A DNA stretch of 64,000 nucleotides. It comes from Cladopsammia gracilis (taxonomy: Eukaryota; Cnidaria; Anthozoa; Scleractinia; Dendrophylliidae). The DNA lies in assembly GCA_022457155.1 (NCBI GenBank), contig JAJGOT010000113.1, positions 372,001-436,000 of the forward strand, written 5' to 3'. The translations under genes were made by a program, and so were the position numbers. Below the pieces are notes generated by a model. It had not been told where the DNA came from. It saw nothing but the letters and a program-made list of their open reading frames with translations, and made no database searches. This document shows, in pieces, positions 32,275-43,224 of this stretch (within the stretch, counting starts at the first letter, position 1; each line of letters begins with the position of its first letter).

Positions 32275-32600
32275 CTTGGAATCTACAGGCATATTAAAGC
32301 ATCTTGTGAGATGCAGTTTTCTGACCAAATTCAATTCAATTTCCCGAAGTACGGGTGGATTTTTGTGACTTAACATTAAATATGAGTTACTAACCTGTGG
32401 TTATTTGATATATTCCCACAGAATATAGGTGTATCCCGAGGGCGCAACAATTATTTTTTTAGTTGGTGAGATGTTGGAATAAAAACAAAATAACAGTTTT
32501 TTACAATACCATTTCAAGTTTGTACAGGAAATACGAGAAACTCATTCGTTACAGCGGTTATCATTAACACACGGCCATCGCACTTCATTCTAGACGGTCA

Positions 32601-33017
32601 AACTTTTAGGTGGACGTCAATTAAAGGAACGCCGTTGACATTGTTTTTTTTTTCAATTTCGCCAACTGGATCTCGAACAATTTTACCAAAAAGAAATTGC
32701 AAAAATTTTAAAACAACCAAAATTCGAAGTCAAGTCAATTATGTCTGTGATCCGCCTGCTATTCATCATGCATCACTGAGTTGCAAATTATCACGTGCAG
32801 TAAAATTTAAAAGTTTTATTTTTAAAATACGGTTTCTGAAAACGGCAGCTTTTCTTTTTGTTTAAACTGGCTTAGAAATCAATTTTGACTAAGTTTTACC
32901 TTCTCTTAGCCAAGCTTAGCCAGTACAATTGTCGATTTTTACATGTAACTTTGTTTGCTTGAAATCCTGTCAGAATCAAAAATAATTTTAACGGCTTTTC
33001 TTTGATTGACGTCCACT
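32601..33017. mobile_element. MITE in a CYB5R4-like intron (GTGGACGTCAAT ends)
   Basis: TTTTAGGTGGACGTCAATTA at the left and its inverse GATTGACGTCCACTAAAA at the right form arms of about 32 bases. It is non-coding. Confidence 0.65.
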
Positions 33018-33397
33018 AAAACTTAACTTTATCCGTCTCTTTTAAAGGAGGAGGGTAACCGCTGTAAGGCATCACTGAAATTATACGTGATAACGCAGGA
33101 CTGTAAAAATGTTTTGATAAGTTTGCAATTTTGCATTCTACACCTCCTGTCGTTGAGAGCAGAAAGAGGCTATCTCGCAGAAACGAAACGTACGAATCAT
33201 AGAACTTATTGCTCAATTGTAACGTCTTATCACAACTCGGAGGATGGAGTGGATGAATATGAATATGGTCACGTTAGTTTTGTAAAAATTAAATGCTTAA
33301 ATCGTAGACAATTCTCGTCGTGAGGAGAGGAAGCTTTAGACATAATTTGACTGTTGCTCGAATGCTCCAGATGACATATTTTGAATAAACCTCTCAC

Positions 33398-33486
33398 CTT
33401 GGCCAGCAGATTCAGCTAGCTCGTCTAACTGCTGTTTCCATAAGATGTATTTTCCCTTATGATTTGCAAACAACAGCTTGATGGAC
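33398..33486 (-). pseudogene. CYB5R4: CYB5R4-like exon
   Basis: Encodes SIKLLFANHKGKYILWKQQL and DELAESAGQ, between a GTAAACAG acceptor and a GTGAGA donor. It corresponds to the human segment with KVKLMFFNKTEDDIIWRSQL. Confidence 0.75.
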
Positions 33487-34119
33487 CTGTTTACAGGTAA
33501 ACAAAACGAGTGATATGGTTTCGTTACATACTCATCAAGAAAGCATATACCACTGCCAAAATCTATCTCGTTTCTCCGATTCACAGGAGCTCCCAGGCGA
33601 CCAATAAGGCTTTTAGCGCAAAGGCCCAAAATATGGCCAGACATCTTCTGATAGGATCCTTCTTTAATTGGACACTCGTTAAATGTAATCAGTCTGTGTG
33701 TGGCTCTATTAAAGACAACTTACATACAGCTACATCGATTTAGTTCCAGACACCTTTCACAAGGCAAAGTTCGCATTGAAAGCTCGCTATAAAATGTATA
33801 CGTTTTTGGTTCAGGGACCAATAAAGCCAGGCTGCTTGGGGCAAGACCAACGCAAGCGATCAGTTATCTTGGTCAGAAGTTCAAGAGAATGCTCCAAAAG
33901 TTCTTGTTGATCATTTTGTCTTACTTTAAATTAAGAACTATCGAATTCCATGGCAAAGTCCGTAGAAAACCTGGAAAGTATTAGCATTTTTTTAATGTTT
34001 TGGCCAAACTTGTCACTTATATGATTTCTTTCACCAATCAACAATTGTAAATTTTATTTTGTAATTGTCATTCTAAACTCTAATTTATAAATCAACATTT
34101 ATTACCGACAGTTACTTAC

Positions 34120-34180
34120 TTTTCAGCTGATGAGTTCTCCACGACTGTTTGCCGAATAAGTCTCACCATTGGCGTGAATC
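34120..34180 (-). pseudogene. CYB5R4: CYB5R4-like exon (FTPM)
   Basis: Encodes GFTPMVRLIRQTVVENSSAE with a GTTTGACAG acceptor and a GTAAGT donor. GFTPM continues the AAGTG loop from the previous exon. Confidence 0.8.
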
Positions 34181-34319
34181 CTGTCAAACAAACTCCAATT
34201 AACAAATTTTGGATAACCAACCTTCCTTTATTTTTCCCTATGATGACAACAAATGTTTGAATACTCCAGCAAATAACACAAAGCAACAGCGGCCGTCAAT
34301 CACTTTTAGTATGACACGC

Positions 34320-34715
34320 TACACTATGACTGACCTATTGACTCAGTGACTGATTGACTCAGTGACTGATTGACTGACTTAGTCAGCATGTGAATGATTG
34401 ACTGATTAGTAAATCAGTTTAAAAAAATAAATAAATAAATAAATTTTAAGTGTCAAAGGTTTTTAGCATGCGAGTACTAATTGGGGACACTTTCCAGATC
34501 TAAGTAAGTATTTATCTATTTAAGTAATAGTTGATTGACTATCTGGTTGACTGATCGAATGACCGACTAAGCATGTGAATGGTTGATGGTTAGTCGATTC
34601 ACTATCTGGATGACTGGATGACTGACTGACTGACTGACCGACTGAGCAAGCGAATGATTGACTGATCAGTTGATTGATCGATTGACTGTCTGTCTGACTA
34701 ACTGACTGACTGACA
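34320..34715. repeat. Imperfect TGAC/TGAT tetranucleotide tracts
   Basis: Two tracts of TGACTGAT-type repeats (34325-34410 and 34520-34715), separated by an ATAA-rich stretch, in an intron. Confidence 0.7.
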
Positions 34716-34761
34716 GTGTTAACAAGTGATCTCTATCTTGCATGTATGATCGATAACATAC

Positions 34762-34854
34762 CTGTTCCTGCTGCAATAAGAACTATTTCCTTCGCTTCAC
34801 AGATTCGGGATTCTTGAAAATCTCCAGAATAATCACTTATTTGAAGAATATCAC
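34762..34854 (-). pseudogene. CYB5R4: CYB5R4-like exon (AAGTG)
   Basis: Encodes DILQISDYSGDFQESRICEA then KEIVLIAAGTG. Acceptor TTTGCAG and donor GTATGT are canonical, and phase fits the neighbours. Confidence 0.8.
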
Positions 34855-35567
34855 CTGCAAAAACAAACAAACACGTCTTACAGTTTGACATATCCAGTGC
34901 AAAAAGCTACTAAAATATTGCGTGGAATACCACGAACAACAAGCTTCAGAGTCGGATAATTGGGATAATTAATAAAGACAAACATTTATGACAAGGATCA
35001 TTTAGCTTGCGTGTTTTCTATTGTAAAATGTAACTTGTGGAATTTTTTTTTTTTTCATTTCGAACAGTTGAGCTCGTGGATGTACATGTAATTATGATGT
35101 GACCACTTAAAAGATAGCTATGGCGCAGAAAATGAAAGTGACACTGTTTGTGGTATTGTTGTGCTGAAGCGAATGAATAACATGCAAGTTCTTTGTCCTG
35201 TGAGTTCACTAGTTTTTATACAATAAATGAATAAATGATACACACGCTCTGGTTGGTCAATTGCCCTTTACTGTTATACTGGTAAACCACATGGATAATG
35301 TAGTCATTATGTAAAAGTAATGAACCACACATTCCAATGGTTTAGAGCGCCTTTCAAGTGAGTGTCAAAAGTAATTTCGCAATTGCTTTGGTTTTGCATT
35401 GCTACGCTTTGTGGTTGCTAAAAAATCTGGCGCCACTTTATTAACCAAAAAATAATTTTAAGCTGCAATAGATACATGTACCACATGTACCACACGAATG
35501 AGTCAAGTTTAGTTTCATTAAAATTATTGACAAAATTACCCTAGAGACATATCCTGGCCTATTATAC

Positions 35568-35709
35568 CTTCAACATCCCTGTTCATGTGTATATGATGTC
35601 ATATGGGAATTCTCATAATGACGCCTTCTGGCAGCTCACAACAAAACAGTTTACAGTTATGTGTATATCACCAGTTCAACAGAGACTCTGTAATCCCATA
35701 ACCTGGACT
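35568..35709 (-). pseudogene. CYB5R4: CYB5R4-like exon with frameshift and nonsense codon
   Basis: After TTTATTTACAG the frame starts SRLWDYRVSVELVIYT and then stops. The matching continuation THNCKLFCCELPEGVIMRIP lies in another frame, followed by ATA-TGA where PIG-H is expected. Exon length is 142 bases, while the flanking phases need a multiple of three. The conserved match on both sides makes loss by mutation more likely than a wrong exon call. Confidence 0.65.
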
Positions 35710-36166
35710 CTGTAAATAAAATATGTGCAACAAAGTGAATGTACATGTCACATGTAATACAATGAAGGTTGTCTTTGTACTGACTAGGAAGCAACAGTTG
35801 AATGATTCAAACGAAATGGTTGAGTTGCATCTATTTCAGCAGCCTTTTTTTGCACGCACTATAAGCTTCATGTTTGATAAGTCATACCACAAGGCTTATA
35901 ATTTATTGTGTCACTAGGTTTGCCATACCTTTTACGTTTGCTGTACCTACACTGTAATTCCAATCTAGCTACCAAACCAAATTGATTGTGATGCCATACT
36001 ACTGTAAAACTACTGTCGTCAGCCATTTACATGTAGTTCAGTGATGGAAGTCTGAGCCAGGACTTTAAACAAATTGGACGGTCAATGACTGATCATGGTC
36101 ATAATGCACTATGAATCACATGATTACTTTTTTTCCACAATCATACAAATAATACATGTTCATTAC

Positions 36167-36292
36167 CTCTGTCCTTGTGCAGCTTAAATGAATTATTGTC
36201 ATGCAGACCTTTTACCAAGTCTGTCCACCGTACCCCAGCAGATTCTTTTGTTAAAAGAAGGTCGACTTTTTCACTTTCTCCAGACACACGCA
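36167..36292 (-). pseudogene. CYB5R4: CYB5R4-like exon (CS domain)
   Basis: Encodes VRVSGESEKVDLLLTKESAG then VRWTDLVKGLHDNNSFKLH, matching the p23-like CS domain of CYB5R4. ATAACAG acceptor and GTAATG donor. Confidence 0.8.
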
Positions 36293-36633
36293 CTGTTATA
36301 TCAGTAAACAAATAGACTGCAATTAGTTTTACATTGTATTTATCTAATATTACTTCCAGGACCAGAAATCTCAATTTTGAGAGACTGATCACCGGCTAAC
36401 AATAATCTGGATAAAATTTTATTCCTGTTTGGTGTTTTTTACTTTGTCAAAAATGCTTAATTAAGAACATTATCACCATTATCATATTTTCTGGGTCATA
36501 TCTTTTTATAATTAACATTTTTTTATAGAATCATATCAAAGGTCATTTGTGGTCTCTCGTTGCTCGTTTGGTAAGCAAACCTCTACAATTTTATAAAAAA
36601 AAATAGAAATCAATGAAACTATTTGTTACACAC

Positions 36634-36663
36634 CTTGTTGATGACTTATAACATTGCTGAGTT
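36634..36663 (-). pseudogene. CYB5R4: CYB5R4-like 30-base microexon
   Basis: CTTTTGTAG precedes 30 bases encoding ELSNVISHQQ with shared codons at both edges, followed by GTGTGT. Both phases fit, and the residues align with human GLSHEVQED. Confidence 0.7.
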
Positions 36664-36824
36664 CTACAAAAGAAAATGAAGATAATTCTGTTGTTAGGCA
36701 TTAGCCATAACATTGGATCAGGTTACAATGTACATGCATGCAGTGACAGACAAGTTCAAATCACTCAACATGTACTGTATTTGTTTTGAGTTCTGATTGG
36801 TTCATTGCATTGTGTTTTTAATAT

Positions 36825-37066
36825 GACCATTTTACAGTTGTGTGCTAATGGTGACCTGGCCTTTGAATGCATGGAAGCGAGGATGGAGGTGACCTTGTTA
36901 TGATACAGACAGAACTTAGTGCTCTTCATATGTAAATTTAGCTAGTTAGCATGAGAAAAACATTATTAACAAATGAAAAGCACTAAGGTCTGCATCAAAA
37001 CAAGGTCACTCCTAGCCTTGCTTCCACTCAAAGGCCAGGTCACTAAACACACAACTGTAAAATGGT
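36825..37066. mobile_element. MITE with GACCATTTTACAG ends
   Basis: GACCATTTTACAGTTGTGTG and its inverse CACACAACTGTAAAATGGTC start arms of about 60 bases. TAT flanks both sides (36822-36824, 37067-37069), a possible 3-base duplication. Confidence 0.65.
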
Positions 37067-37105
37067 CTATTGGCCAGTGATTACTTTTCACATTGGTTTT
37101 GGTTT

Positions 37106-37526
37106 TAGCGGAGCTCTTGCCTGGCCGAAGGCCAGGCTGCGCAGCCCCATACTCATAGAACCAGAGAACCATAGAACCCATGGCCGTCATTTTTCATGGT
37201 CATGGCTAGCGGAATGTTTCGCGGGCGCGTTGTCACACCGCCGCCGACGCCGCCGCCGCCGTCGCTTAGGGTTAACTCGCGGGCGCGTAGACCGTCGCAA
37301 AACATGCGCGTATGACGCCACACCGGGATCTTTGCAATTTTCACGTCACCTGGGAAAACACTGCTGTATTTTAGCGGAGAAAACCGTTTAAATTAAAGTC
37401 GTTATTCTCCTGAATTTTTTCGCGGTTTGCTACTTGTGCTTCCGACCTTTCACCTAAGTTAAGCTTATCATCATCGTTTCTGTTCAGAGAGCTCCGCTGT
37501 TAGGCTAAGCCTATCTATATATATTA
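37106..37526 (-). mobile_element. Helitron2/Helentron-like repeat, short copy
   Basis: Same terminal sequences as the copies at 40722-50547 and 58373-60451: TAGCGGAGC at one end and ATCTATATATATTA at the other, with unrelated flanks. Read on the minus strand, a CCTGGCC/GGCCAGG hairpin lies about 10 bases before the 3' end. An AGCGGAGCTCT repeat near the 5' end is the inverse of the 3' AGAGCTCCGCT. Asymmetric terminal repeats and a 3' hairpin are known for Helitron2/Helentron. A (CCG)n tract lies at 37240-37264. Confidence 0.5.
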
Positions 37527-38673
37527 TGACACTCAATTGAAAACTGCTTAAAATGCAAAAACACAGGGAGAGTAATCTGGCACACAAGCGTATCCACTTC
37601 CAATTAATGTCCACGATTGGACACAGAGGGGGACCATGCTACACCATGATAGGTATCACAAAGTGTCCCCATCTACATGTATGACAAAATTCGGAACATA
37701 TGTACATGTAAATTTTAGCAACACGTACACATGGTTTACCCACGGCCACCCACAATCTATATTACATGTATGTCAAAGAGATAATTCAACCAACAAATAA
37801 CAATTTAAATGTTCAAAAAGACAAAATTTAATAGTACATAATTATACGTATTTTGATATTTATTTTGATAATATTTGTCTTTAAAATTAGTAGCCAATTT
37901 GCAAATGGTTATAATAAAATTATGTAATAGTGCATGTGGCTTTGTTTGTACTTGAAAAAATAGAAAACCTTAATGTTTTATGGAAAATTAGAATCAATTT
38001 TTAAAGGTAATATAACACATTTTCATGATAAGATCACAAGTAGCCATTTTAAAATCAAACATAATAAGCCTAAAAACAGTATCAATGCAAAAACAAGCAA
38101 TAAAAAAAATTAAAAGTGACATTTCACTGAGTCATCATCACACCACTGTCAAGTTATTAATATTGGAAATATTTTGTGAGTATAAATTAGCATAATATAG
38201 AATGCATATTTTGTAAATAAAAGAGTATTAGAAAAAAGAAAAATAATATATTTTTTATAATTTTCACCTCAGGAAAAAAATCAATTCAAACAAAATAACT
38301 ATCCCTATAATAATATAATACTAATAATGTAAAATTAATACACTACATGGCAATAATGACTTAATACACTACAAAATTAAAAAATAACCAGTTCACTTGT
38401 AGTAACAATAAATAGAGGTTATTCAGCATGAAGTTGTGTAATATGGCTGAGTATTTTTACAAGTTTTCGCTGAATAAATTGTTTATTAGTATTTACTGAA
38501 ACGGTGGATAGCATTGTTGGCGCGCTCTGATTGGCTACTGAAACTCGGAATAGCAAGTGCTATTCACCTCCCAGCAATTTGCGTACGGAAATTGTAATCA
38601 TTGACAGGAATAAATGAGTTAAAAAGCATCATTTTCGTTATATTATCTCACTGTTTCAGTATTACTAAAGCAA

Positions 38674-38773
38674 CTATTCACCTCAGTGTAGGTGGGTAGT
38701 GGTGGATATTTACCTCGCCGCTTCACGGCTCGGTAAATATCCACCACTACCCACCTACACTTTGGTGAATAGT
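38674..38773. repeat. Near-perfect hairpin repeat
   Basis: Arms of about 42 bases, including AGTGTAGGTGGGTAGTGGTG and its inverse, close on a short GC-rich loop. It lies in the CYB5R4-like intron and resembles a foldback MITE. Confidence 0.75.
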
Positions 38774-38889
38774 TGTTAATTGTAGGACAGTAATCCTCTC
38801 CTAAAACTAAGTTTTTGAAACTGTTTTTCCTAGCGTGCGGTCAGGAGTGTGTAATAACATGTCATATTTGCACTCTAGAATGCTTATAT

Positions 38890-39174
38890 AGTCGCACTCG
38901 GGCCACGATGGCCCACACAGCCAGAGCTTAACCCCGTTTCCGTAGCATGAAACAACTAGGAATATTGCTACTCCCCCCTGGATGGGATGCTAGTCCATCG
39001 CAGGGCTACCCCAGCATTTTTTCGCCGGTACCCATTTATACAGCTGGGTGGAGAGAGACAGTGTGGAGTAAAGTTTCTTGTCTAAGGAAACAACACGACG
39101 GCAGAGACCAGGCTCGAACCACCGACCTTCAGGTTGGAAGTCCGACGCGCTAACCACTAGACCACGTGCCGCCC
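38890..39174 (-). mobile_element. tRNA-derived SINE, copy 1
   Basis: On the minus strand it starts GGGCGGCACGTGGTCTAGTG (box A region) with box B GGTTCGAGCC, then a body shared with the copy at 39891. It is flanked by ATGCTTATAT at 38880-38889 and 39175-39184, a target-site duplication. Box A carries a one-base deletion compared with copy 2. Confidence 0.85.
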
Positions 39175-39286
39175 ATGCTTATATGTCGAATAATAAATGC
39201 ATTATGAATCATGGTTGTTAATTAATATATGATGCCTTTTAACATTTATAATAATTATTAGTATTAAACTGTGCATTGTATCATAC

Positions 39287-39383
39287 CTAAATGGATTTGT
39301 AAGCTTTTTTCTCCTAAAATAAATGTTGCATTGAAGTCGTTTTCATCCTTCAATTCCAGTATGACATCTTCTATTCTGATACC
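39287..39383 (-). pseudogene. CYB5R4: CYB5R4-like exon (CS domain start)
   Basis: Encodes GIRIEDVILELKDENDFNAT then FILGEKSLQIHL, matching the human stretch with INLDSIIVDHQNDSF. Acceptor CTTGCAG, donor GTATGA, phase consistent on both sides. Confidence 0.8.
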
Positions 39384-39890
39384 CTGCAAGCCACAAAATA
39401 AAATATTATATAAATGGTAAAAAAATTAAACTACTTTACTCATTCATAGCTTTGCCACTACACTTAGTGATTAGTGACTTCCGGCTACTCTCACTTCCGG
39501 TAAAAGAGCGTTACTCAAGTGTCACGGCAGCCTCTCCTACAACCCTACTTACATTAGCAATGTTCATGTTTGGTATATATAAGACTTAGAAGAATCATTC
39601 CCTTCATTGTGGTACAGCCTTCATTTCCAAAACAATCAATAGTAAACAACGTGGTTTGCAGGAGCGATGACTGAATAAAAGGAGTACTCTTCGCCATGTC
39701 GGACATCTTCTTATCATGTTTAAAATATATCATAAAATTAATTTACGCATGCGCATGAGTATAGGCTGCTAGGAGCTTCTTGTTTTAATTTAAGGCCTGA
39801 TAATTAATACAATGCTGCTTATTTTCACATTAATTAAACTCGTAGGAAGTTATCATGACATCATATACTACTTACATTTTAAGACTTTAT

Positions 39891-40197
39891 GGTAAGGTAA
39901 AGGGTAAAGTCGCACACGAGCCACAATGGCCCACACGGCCGGAGCTTAAACCCGGTTTCTGTAGCATGAAGCAACTAGGAATATTGCTACTCCCCCCTGG
40001 ATGGGATGCTAGTCCATCGCAGGGTTACCCCCAGCATTTTGTCGCCGGTACCCATTTATACACCTGGGTGGAGAGAGACAGTGTGGAGTAAAGTTTCTTG
40101 TCTAAGGAAACAACACGACGGCAGAGACCAGGCTTCGAACCACCGACCTTCAGGTTGAAAGTCCGACGCGCTAACCACTAGACCACCGTGCCGCCCA
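39891..40197 (-). mobile_element. tRNA-derived SINE, copy 2
   Basis: Full copy with head GGGCGGCACGGTGGTCTAGT and box B. TTAAGACTTTAT flanks both sides (39879-39890, 40198-40209), a 12-base target-site duplication. The body includes GGATGGGATGCTAGTCCATC on the plus strand. Likely moved by a LINE. Confidence 0.9.
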
Positions 40198-40364
40198 TTA
40201 AGACTTTATAATTATATAAAAATAATTTTGTACTCATTACAAGTATATTTTTTATTTACTGAGTACTGCTTATTAAACCAGAATTAGCACGTACTAAAAC
40301 AGAGAAAAACATTCACCTTTTTCTTGGTAAAAACCAAGATGGTGACTATTTTGTCGTTTTGATA

Positions 40365-40684
40365 GAGTGGTTTTACTTCACCCGTGAAATAGATAGTAGG
40401 ATTTTACGCCGTAGTACTTCGTATCAGTTTCTATTATACTCAAATATTAGAGCGATTACAGTTAACCCGTGAAATAGTTAGTAGAATATAGTACGCACTA
40501 TTAGACAATAATTCTATTGTTTTCTTTTGTTTAATTTGGACTATCACACACTAATTGTTAGATTGTGTTTCACGGGTTAACTGTAATCACTCTATCAAGG
40601 TCTAGCGCTAGTGTAATAGATAGTGATAGATAGTGTTACACACTAACTATTAGTTTCTGTTTCACAGTTGAAGTAAAATCACTC
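40365..40684. mobile_element. TA-flanked MITE inserted in a CYB5R4-like exon
   Basis: Ends GAGTGGTTTTACTTCACCCG and CAGTTGAAGTAAAATCACTC are inverted copies. TA lies on both sides (40363-40364, 40685-40686), and the exon reads through cleanly without the element. TA duplication fits Tc1/mariner-type activity. Confidence 0.85.
40450..40592. mobile_element. Related MITE nested inside the first
   Basis: A second inverted pair, GAGCGATTACAGTTAACCCG and CGGGTTAACTGTAATCACTC, flanked by TA at 40448-40449 and 40593-40594, lies within the 40365-40684 MITE. The termini resemble the outer element. Confidence 0.7.
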
Positions 40685-41087
40685 TACCAATCATAGCTGT
40701 AACAAAAGCAAAAAATGTTAATAGCGGAGCACTTACCAGGCCGAAGGCCTAGCTACGCAGCACCATACTCATAGAACCTGTGTCCGTCATTTTTCATGGT
40801 CATGGCTAGCGGAATGTTTCGCGGCCGCGCCTCCGTGACATGTGTCAGCGTGTCAGTCGCACAAGGCAAACTCGCGGGCGCGTATGACGTCGCAAAACAT
40901 GCGCGTATGACGCCACACGCGCGGCTACACAGCCGTCAGCTCGCTAAACACTTTTTAAAGTTTTAAAAAAGTTCGATCTTTCGCAGTGTTTAGCGGAGCA
41001 GTAAAGTCGTTACTTCCCTGCATTTTTTCGCGGTTTGCTACTCAGACAGGGATACTAATTAAGGGATACTCAGAAGCCACTTTTTTG

Positions 41088-41233
41088 TGGGCGGCACGGT
41101 GGTCTAGTGGTTAGCGCGTCGGACTTTTAACCTGAAGGTCGGTAGTTCGAGCCTTGTCTCTGCCGTCGTGTTGTTTCCTTAGACAAGAAACTTTACTCCA
41201 CACTGTCTCTTTCCACCCAGGTGAATAAGTGGG
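41088..41233 (+). mobile_element. tRNA-derived SINE, copy 3 (truncated)
   Basis: GGGCGGCACGGTGGTCTAGT with box B GTTCGAGCC, then about 75 bases of body. It is flanked by near-copies of AGAAGCCRCTTT. The matching uninterrupted sequence is visible near 58711 in the third Helentron-like copy. Confidence 0.75.
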
Positions 41234-41969
41234 TAGAAGCCGCTTTAGTGGAAAAAGAACTTTCGGGGATAAAATCTTGCTTCGAGGAACCATCATACGT
41301 TTTTATCAATGCAGGAGCAATGCGGGGAGATGCCTTGTTTTTATAATGGATTTCACAACCGAAGAAGCGGAGTTTTCAAGCAGTCCAGTGCTTTAAAGGT
41401 AAAATAAATCACATTTTGCGATGGGAATTTATGTTGATATCAATTTTTGATTGACTTTTCCTCTTTTTCTCTTAAGGTTTGGTGACATGTTTATGAAACG
41501 TTCAAATTAAGTCGTGTTGTTAGTTTGAATTTCAACGAGGACAGCTCTGCCTTGATACGCTATAAATGGTATGTGTTCTGCTTTTAAACATAAATTAGTG
41601 GAAATTTGAATAAAATGTTTCGAAAAAAGATTGTGTTGTCCGTTTTTATGTCTTTGTTCATTCATTACGTAGATTAAAAAGCGATTTTATGTAAACAAAA
41701 CAAGACTTAGATTTTCTGTCTTCACTCGCGTCGCCTTATGCAAATATGTTTGTGTATTTTTGTTATTTTGATTTCCAAATCAGTTTCTCGGGCAATTTTT
41801 GACAAACAAAAACTGTATTTTATTCGGGAAGTAGTCATATTAGTTATTCTAGACAGAGAAAAGTTGTTTTTGTGAACTTTTGTACGGTCTAAGTGTACTG
41901 TGCAGACGGTCGGGTAATACTGTTTTTGAGAATTGCTAAAATTGAAAATAGCCCGTATGTCAATCTTAA

Positions 41970-42783
41970 GAGGCAGTGTCTGTAAAAGCGGTCCACTGCA
42001 TTTCGGGTCGGAAAAAAGTTCCCCTCAAACTTTGCCCAGTAAACTATCTTGGGTCATAAGTAAATGAAACGACTTTGGTTTTTGGAAATACGTTAAAATA
42101 TATTTTTTAGAGCTCATAACACTCAAAGCGACAAAAGGCCTTAATTTGCATGTTGTCACTATCGAAAATTGCACAAGTTGACGAGCTCGCTGCTCGAAAA
42201 CCACCACATGCGAGAAAAAACAATTATTACTTTTAAGTTAAGTGGTCTATCAATGGTGTGAATCGCATGTAAATTTTAATATGCTTTGGTCTACAGTTTT
42301 AAAAAACTTAATACATTAGCACTCGTTTGAGCCCTTTTTGAAAACATGCGAAAGTGCCGTTTCTTTGCTGGCATCTATTTCGCAAGTCCAGACCGGACTA
42401 CTCTGAATTCATAGTCAGTTCTACTAAAGAGATGTTAGGAAGCATAGAAATATTAAAATACCTTGCGCTTTTTGCTTTCCTTTTGCATAGCGACTTCGAA
42501 CTTTTGGTGCTTTTTCAAATTTTGTCAAACAGTATTTATGCAAATTAGGTTGTTGAGCAAATTCAGATTGTATTATACAAAACCGTTGTTTACTTTCAGT
42601 TTTCATCATTCTTAGTCGTGAATACAGAAATGAACAAAAATATAACTTTAAAAGCGTTAAAGTACAAAAATTGAGCGATATTTTCAGTTAGTTGGGCGCT
42701 TTGGGAATATGTGGCGAACAATCCGAATGTCACGCAAATTGATCGTCTACCAAACGTAGCCTGTCAATTAACTGTTTTTATTG
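41970..42783 (+). repeat. Left terminal inverted repeat (~814 bp)
   Basis: Matches 49628-50447 in inverted order almost base for base. A diverged direct repeat of its inner part (ATATAACTTTAAAAGCGT) follows at about 42785-42920. Confidence 0.9.
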
Positions 42784-43224
42784 TTGTTCATTTTCAGTAA
42801 TCATCATTTTATGTTGTTAATACAGTAAAGGACACAAATATAACTTTAAAAGCGTGTAAAGTACTAAGAATAGCTAATTTTGCAGCAAGTCGAGTGCTTT
42901 GCATGGGAAAAATTGTGGCAATATTCACAATGGCATGTACGATCACACGCAATCACATGCTCATGCCAAAATTTATCCGTCAATTTAACCTTTTTTGTAT
43001 TTCGCTGTGTTCTATTGTAGTTTTTCAGGTTCTTAAAACAGACAATGTGCTTTCCTAAATTTGGAGACGTTTAAAATGATGCTTTATTCGGCCTTCAGGA
43101 AAACTAATATTCTCTCATTTGTAATGTACATTGAAATCGACAAGCACGTGTGTTAATTTCATTACTGTAGCTGACAAATTAAATTAATAGAAGTCAATAA
43201 AGCCGCATTTCCCACCAAACGTAG
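42784..43224. other. Transposon 5' untranslated region
   Basis: Between the left TIR and the first ORF. It contains the diverged inner repeat and probably the promoter, which I cannot place. Confidence 0.4.

Larger units (their letters stand above)
31631..40696 (-). pseudogene. CYB5R4: Cytochrome b5 reductase 4-like (CYB5R4 / NCB5OR) gene, disrupted
   Basis: Ten minus-strand exons match CYB5R4, an NAD(P)H-dependent reductase of the endoplasmic reticulum with b5, CS and FAD/NAD domains. The CS-like part is in the exons at 40696-36167 and the reductase part in 35709-31631. Landmarks are YDWYQND, KVDLLLTKES, LIAAGTG plus FTPM (flavin/nucleotide loop), VCGPDAFTQ, and the C-terminal IHAFLG. Nearly all splice phases agree. 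Three defects argue for a pseudogene: a 320-bp MITE inside the exon at 40696, a frameshift and in-frame TGA in the exon at 35709, and no exon for the conserved PYTPV FAD-binding segment between 35568 and 34854. The b5-domain exons were not found either. A disrupted allele or sequencing errors in one exon remain possible. Confidence 0.75.
40317..40696 (-). pseudogene. CYB5R4: CYB5R4-like exon split by a MITE
   Basis: TGTTACAG precedes CTATGATTGG, then a 320-base MITE, then TATCAAAACGACAAAATAGT and a GTGAAT donor. Removing the MITE and one TA gives YDWYQNDKIVTILVFTKKK, which aligns with human YDWFQTDSLVTIVIYTKQK. With the MITE in place the reading frame is destroyed. Confidence 0.8.

Noticed and set aside
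37062..37391. 109-codon ORF with an Arg run
   Set aside because: It lies in the short Helentron-like copy and the Arg run is a (CCG)n tract.
38890..41233. tRNA genes on the minus and plus strands
   Set aside because: The tRNA-like heads carry box A and box B but are attached to shared SINE bodies with target-site duplications, so they are SINE promoters and not functional tRNA genes.
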